DNA of 64,000 bases from Toxonevra muliebris (lineage: Eukaryota; Arthropoda; Insecta; Diptera; Pallopteridae): contig OY829326.1 of assembly GCA_963691655.1 (NCBI GenBank), positions 90,451,235 to 90,515,234 of the forward strand, in the 5' to 3' direction. A program made the position numbers and the translations under genes. Below, in pieces: positions 59,156-64,000 of the stretch (the stretch's first letter is position 1; the number at the start of each line of letters is the position of its first letter). The notes below the pieces were generated by a model. The model saw only the letters and a program-made list of their open reading frames with translations. It did no database searches and had not been told where the DNA came from.

Positions 59156-60021
59156 TTTGTGTACAGCGGTGCCATATTGACAGATTTATCTGTAAATTAC
59201 AGTTTTTTTGGTCGGCATGCAGTCTTTCAGATTTCCCTCAAATATTACAGTTTTTTCCCCAATTTCACAGTTTTTGCATATATGTAGGCTTAAATATATT
59301 TTGGTTATCATAAAAATGTAATTGCATTTTAAGGTAGCACTTTCAGGTTGCAAATGTGGAAAAAATATTTCCCCAAATTAATACTAGCAAAACTTTAATT
59401 CGAAAATTGGCTGAAAAGAACAAAAGACTTAGTTAAAAAAATTATAAAATTGAACAAATTTTGTTGCACCAAGAGAAATGTACAAGAAATTTGATGAAAC
59501 CATTTTGAGAGCTGTTAAAATTGTTTCATTGATTAGTGGTAAACTCTGACAACTCCAAAAATCGGTCCCAGGAATGTTCATTTAATTTTTAACTAGTCAT
59601 AACAAGAATGTGTGTTTCTTATTAATAATAATAATAATAACATATATTTGTTTTATACATTTTTAAATGAATTTATTTATCTTTTTATTGACTTACTTTA
59701 CTTATTTTTAAAGGAATCAGTTTTTTTTAAATAAATTAATTTATTTAAATAAATTAATTTTAACTATTTCAGAGCATTTTTGCGAGTAGAATCTAACACT
59801 AGTTAAACGCTATATTTTTCAAACAAAAAAAGTCTGATGGCTGATTGTTGTTGTCATTATGATAAATAACGCAAATCAAATAACCTTCCCCTTTAATGCA
59901 TGATTTTTTCTTTTTAGGAAAAAAAAGTATTTTTGAATGTATTTTATAGCCCTGATCACGAAAATGATAAGAATTTTGGAAATAATTTACCTGTTTGCTA
60001 GCTATCGAGAAATTTCTATAG

Positions 60022-60037
60022 ATATCATATATGATAT
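60022..60037. repeat. 16-bp perfect palindrome, copy 1
   Basis: ATATCATATATGATAT, followed by ACCATGCATTAAA. It lies about 140 bp from the left end of the piggyBac-like element. Confidence 0.85.
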
Positions 60038-60201
60038 ACCATGCATTAAATCTATAATTTTTTAGCTTTTTAAATTCATTTAATTTTTGAATATTGCACT
60101 GTTCAATGTAGGAAAAATATGAAGAAAACCTAAAGGTATTCACTTATAATAATTAATTATTCACAGCTGAAAAATTAAGTGTTAATTGTTTGGCTTATAA
60201 C

Positions 60202-60707
60202 TAACGCTCGTATCTATACAGTTTTTCGCGGTAGTATACAGTTTTTTCAACTCCAAAACCGCGTACCGCCTTTTTGGCCAAAATACCGCGTTTATACTAA
60301 GAAAAAAATATAAAATTTTTGAACGCTAGGAAAATCAAATTTATCGATCGCAATGCAAAACTCATTGCGAGTATACTTTTAAAAGAAGTGGAAACATTGA
60401 AGGCGATTCTTATCGTCAAATATAACTTGAAATATGCATGCGTTGATTTCTAGAAATACCTCATAGCAAAGCCGGAATCGCTTCGTCAAATTTCTTCCAA
60501 GCATAAATTCTATACAACTACAGAAGGAGATATGAAAATGGAGAACGAATATGATTTAGATAATGGATAAATTGCGTTCCTTCTTAATTTTCATTGAAAA
60601 AAATTCATACCGCGAAATATACAGTTTTTTTCAAATCGATTTACAGTTTTTTAAAAAAATTTGGTAGAAATATACAGTTTTTGGTCCAAAAAAAGATACG
60701 AGCGTTA
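60202..60707. mobile_element. hAT-type MITE, copy 2 of the TAACGCTCGTATCT family
   Basis: 506 bp with perfect 14-bp ends TAACGCTCGTATCT and an exact 8-bp duplication CTTATAAC (60194-60201 and 60708-60715). The METLKAILIVKYNLKY frame of copy 1 is present here too, but with a stop (TAG after VDF). The insertion lies within the piggyBac-like element. Confidence 0.88.
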
Positions 60708-60779
60708 CTTATAACCCATGAAACTGAAATATACCTCCTGATTTTGTTAAAACAAAGTGTAGTATCACATTTGCATATT

Positions 60780-61363
60780 TAAAGAACCTTCCTCATCCAA
60801 AAAGTTTATTAGGTTTTGCTGGAAGATTCTGCTTAGAATTGTCGTTGAAATATAAATATTGAGGGATTCCCGCAAGTTTCATTACATACAGTTTGACTCC
60901 AATACCTTCTTGTATTTAGAATTTGGGCATAGGACATAAGCACGCCAACTCCCATGTATTTCCGCAACTCAGAAGCGGATAAACATAATGTGCTCGATGT
61001 ACTTTCTGCTAGAATTGAGTTAATGATATCCGGTTAGAAAAATAAGTTAAAAATTGCCCATGGGGTGCATAGGTTCGAAGTGCCTCTTCTTTCAAAGGAA
61101 TTTTTAATAGTCTTAAGCTTTTCAGTTAACAATTTTCGGTTTAGTAAATTAGTATCTATTGAAATTGCTTTGATATCACTGTTATTATCAGTCTCATCTT
61201 TTTCTTGTTGGTTATCTCTATCTGCGGTCATACTGTGTAGTTCGCTATAGGTACAGGCATCATCTTTATCGTTCCCAGTTTCAAAATCATCCTCACATAC
61301 GTCCTAGTTATTCATTATGAACTCAACCTCATCACTTGGAATCTTTCTTCCATGTGTAGTCAT
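60780..61363 (-). pseudogene. piggyBac-like transposase remnant
   Basis: The minus-strand start MTTHGRKIPSDEVEF (61363) is followed by a TAG (61304-61306), an acidic Asp-rich N-terminal region, then TPWAIFNLFF and, in the next frame, ELRKYMGVGVLMSYA with RRYWSQT. These match the start of the piggyBac transposase domain (the P-x-x-x-F-x-x-F-F and Y-x-G-x-x-x-x-M-S...YW blocks). The catalytic DDD region is lost beyond 60780, where the element ends or has been deleted. Confidence 0.7.
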
Positions 61364-61411
61364 CTGGAAAACATCCCAGTATTAATGCATGTAATACCAT
61401 ATATGATATGT

Positions 61412-61472
61412 ATATCATATATGATATAACATTTTTTCTGGTTCTCATTGCATGAAATATCATATATGATAT
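61412..61472. repeat. 16-bp perfect palindrome, copies 2 and 3
   Basis: ATATCATATATGATAT at 61412-61427 and 61457-61472, with a half copy CATATATGATAT at 61399. Each lies next to a TGCAT motif and upstream of the transposase start. Confidence 0.85.
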
Positions 61473-61803
61473 CAACCATTTTGAATAAAGTTTTTAAATC
61501 AATATATTGTTTTTAGGAGTGTAATGCAATGTTATTCATTAAAGTGTAATAAAGCCGAGCTAAATTAATCCATATAATGTATTTAACATGTTTTTATAAT
61601 TAAATTTTAACAAAAAACTCAAACGTTCACAGGGCTATAAAAACTAGTATACGCGATGTTTGCAAACTCTCAACCGTAACTATCAATGTAATGGGATATC
61701 TGACTGTTGAATGCAAAAAAGATGAGCCAAAATGAGAACTTATACAAAATAGAAGAAAGAACTAGAAATTATCTTCACAAAACAAAATTATCATGAAATA
61801 AGC

Positions 61804-61819
61804 ATATCATATATGATAT
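61804..61819. repeat. 16-bp perfect palindrome, copy 4
   Basis: ATATCATATATGATAT just inside the right terminal repeat, followed by GTGATGCATTAAAAGG. Confidence 0.85.
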
Positions 61820-62082
61820 GTGATGCATTAAAAGGTTAAATTTCTACTCCGTTCAAGAAAGCATAGCATCTCCCAAACATGCGGAAACTATTATATTATT
61901 GGACCTATTAAATTTTGAATGTGTGGTGGAATGATGAGCAAGCGACTGAGAAACTTTTCAAATTAAAAATTTTAGTTTTGTTTTTTCGTTTTTATAGGTT
62001 ACAGTTTTTTTTCCAAAATGCAGTTTTTGTTTTAACTTTTTACAATTTTTGCCCAAAAAAATATGGCAACACTGTTTGTGTA

Positions 62083-63362
62083 TGCAGATAATTCGTTAAA
62101 AAATTCTGAGAAATGCCGTTACTCATGTCTCGTCTCTCTCTCTCATTTGTTATTTACTCCATTTGTTATTTACTGATTTTTTCAACATGAATGCAATGTT
62201 TTGTTCAATGAGTGAATTTTAAAGAAATTCCGACGCTAATATTTTGGAATTGGCTTAACCGATTTTAAATCTGATAATTTTTGGCTAACCTACTCGTCAA
62301 GTTCTTTGAATTGATATATATTATGATAGTGCAGCACATCTGGATCTTCTGGAATAAAATTGTAATTACACTAAAAAATGTATAGATTAATAACTAAACA
62401 GGCCTACAAAATTTTGGAATTTTTTAGACTCCCAAACCGGAATAGTCATTTCTAATGCAATTTTTTACGTTGAATACGAAATGACCTCGCAACTGTTCCA
62501 TCACATTAGGATTTTGAGATATTCTAACATAAATGTGTGAAAAAGGCCGTTTTTGGCAACATTTGACTGTAAAATCTACAAGAGCGAGCTTTGGTTCAAA
62601 TTTAACAGTCTGTGTGTGTTATTGTTATGTTATTTTATTGTAAAACCGCAGATGAATTGAAACTATGAAAACAAAAAGAAATATATGCAAAAAATAAATT
62701 AAAAGGTAAATACGTGCACAGAAGAGTTTTTCCTTTTTTCCGATAATATAAAGTCCATTGGTATAGTTTTAGTTACTTTCAGGAAGCAATTTTTCTGGTA
62801 CTCTGAAAAATGATAAATCCTTCAAATAAAAATACTCCAGGAATTACAAGCGCCTAAAATTTTGTAGGTTTCATTTTTAAGGAAAAATCTGACGGAGCTG
62901 TTTTGTTTAGTTATTGAAGTGAAACTTCTTTTCTCTTGTCCTAGAGTAAAACCAACCGGATGTGACGTCAGCGCGTAAGTTTGCAATGCGACATAATTTT
63001 GTAGAGCAATGTGCATGAGAGGCTAAATATCAATATTCCGTAACTGAATTCACGAGCAAACTATGTAAAAACGATTCATAGTTTTAATTCAATAAAACAT
63101 ATTGATTAAATACACACACTCACGCCTAAGGCAGAAAGAACAATGTGTAGCGTCGCCATCTTAAAGTTTATGACAGTTATACATTTCACATACAGATGGC
63201 GCAAATGTCCAAGGAATTACATGAAGATGTCGCACACAAAAATAGTTCGCTACAATTGTCATCGACATTACCGGTACAGAGTTGCAATTTTTGTTCTAGC
63301 ATTAATCCCAAAAAAAAAATTGGTTGTGTATTAACGAACACAAGGCAAAAGTGAAACTTCTT
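62083..63362. other. Unassigned intergenic DNA
   Basis: No gene or element end is recognised. The frame at 63143-63334 has no family motif. Confidence 0.35.
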
Positions 63363-63467
63363 GTGAACTAAACGAAACACAAGCAAATGAAATTCAAAAA
63401 CACAAGCCAATGAGTAAAAAATTTAGCGATTGAAAAATTTCATTTGCTTGTGTTTCGTTTAGTTCAC
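63363..63467. repeat. Perfect 32-bp inverted repeat (hairpin)
   Basis: Arms 63363-63394 and 63436-63467 are perfect reverse complements (GTGAACTAAACGAAACACAA and on) around a 41-base spacer. The spacer repeats CACAAGCCAATGA, a variant of the arm. It is likely a small foldback element; a small-RNA precursor is possible but unproven. Confidence 0.8.
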
Positions 63468-64000
63468 TGTTTTTCTGTGAAAAACTTGACTTGCGTTTTA
63501 AGAATTTTTAATTTTTAACTATACTTTAATAAACTTGTTATTATGAAAATTTGCATATTATTATACTTATACACTATATATTAATTACAATTACAATTAA
63601 ATAAATTGGCAAGTCTACGGTTCAGGCATCGGACACTGAAGCTACAAATCATTTTCTCAAAATAAACTTTCAAGATAAAAAGGTAATTAAAAAAGTAATA
63701 GCAGTTTTTGTGCCCTCAAGTTTTCAACAATTTTTCTTTGCCTATCATCCATAATTTAGGTCTCATAAACTCTTTAGGTGTCCCTTGCCTACCTATAACG
63801 TTTTATTTTTAGTTATCCACACACCTATACATATATTGACTTTAAGGTAGGACTACAGTTCTTCATATTAAAAAACGACAATTTTTAAGAATTTTTTTTA
63901 GGTATTTTATTACATTTTAATATGTGTTGTTTTATGTCAGGTTATTTAGATTTTCAAGAATACAAAAACTTTTCGATTTTAAATTTAAATTGTAGAGTAC
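63468..64000. other. Unassigned AT-rich intergenic DNA
   Basis: Nothing recognised. Confidence 0.3.

Larger units (their letters stand above)
59884..61835 (-). mobile_element. piggyBac-like element inside the hAT shell
   Basis: The right end is TTAA (61836-61839) next to, on the minus strand, CCTTTTAATGCATCACATATC. The left end is ATAA next to CCTTCCCCTTTAATGCATG, so the inverted repeat shares CCTT and TTTAATGCAT and one TTAA has probably mutated. A broken transposase lies inside on the minus strand. Four 16-bp palindromes lie near the ends or upstream of the transposase start. The MITE at 60202-60707 has inserted into it. Confidence 0.65.
59164..62074. mobile_element. 2.9-kb hAT element containing nested insertions
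   Basis: It is flanked by an exact 8-bp duplication TTTGTGTA (59156-59163 and 62075-62082). The ends are CAGCGGTGCCATATTG on the left and, on the other strand, CAGTGTTGCCATATTT on the right. Removing the piggyBac-like insert leaves about 1 kb of AT-rich sequence with repeated ACAGTTTTT blocks and no transposase. It is a shell that hosts the nested elements at 59884-61835. Confidence 0.82.

Noticed and set aside
1..64000. CRISPR array, prokaryotic operon or phage region
   Set aside because: No regularly spaced repeats or bacterial gene organisation; introns, LINEs and receptor genes show a eukaryotic fly genome.

Overview
The window looks like AT-rich nuclear DNA of a higher fly (Diptera). 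Genes are split by introns with GT/AG borders, proteins are Gln/Ser/His-rich, there are insect-type seven-transmembrane odorant receptor genes, and the intergenic DNA is packed with LINE, hAT, piggyBac and Tc1/mariner relics. The receptor sequences and the transposon load suggest a tephritid-type fruit fly rather than a compact Drosophila genome; this is inference.

Region 1 (1-11.6 kb) is the 3' part of one or two plus-strand genes. Bases 1-956 are a terminal coding exon of a Ser/Gln-rich protein. About 8 kb further on, three frame-compatible exons (8947-9343, 9420-9961, 10255-11459) encode a second low-complexity C-terminal block. Its TAG stop is followed in the same frame by 60 more open codons rich in Gln and Arg, ending at 11642. 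This is a candidate stop-codon readthrough, a lesion, or a hidden splice.

Region 2 (21.5-49.4 kb) holds three odorant receptor genes on the plus strand, all probably functional from sequence: 21552-25327 (435 aa), 43512-45466 (397 aa) and 48025-49359 (400 aa). They share intron positions and phases near the C-terminus, the mark of a tandem-duplication cluster. They resemble the Or42b/Or59b/Or7a-type group, but the exact ortholog cannot be fixed here. In insects such receptors act at the dendrite membrane of olfactory neurons with the co-receptor Orco.

Region 3 (26.2-37.8 kb) is a transposon block that separates the first receptor from the other two. It holds a decayed minus-strand LINE with endonuclease, RT and RNase H, split by a tRNA-derived SINE with a 12-bp target duplication. 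Next come an older minus-strand LINE skeleton split by a 950-bp terminal-inverted-repeat element, and a nearly intact plus-strand CR1/Jockey-like LINE.

Region 4 (50-64 kb) is intergenic. It contains a roughly 0.4-kb-arm inverted repeat just after the last receptor, an R1-like LINE with a mutated RT catalytic motif, several hAT-type elements with exact 8-bp target duplications, and a three-level nest (a short hAT element inside a piggyBac-like element inside a larger hAT element). The piggyBac-like element carries four copies of a 16-bp perfect palindrome. No prokaryotic features, CRISPR arrays or rRNA genes were seen. The only tRNA-like sequence is the SINE head.
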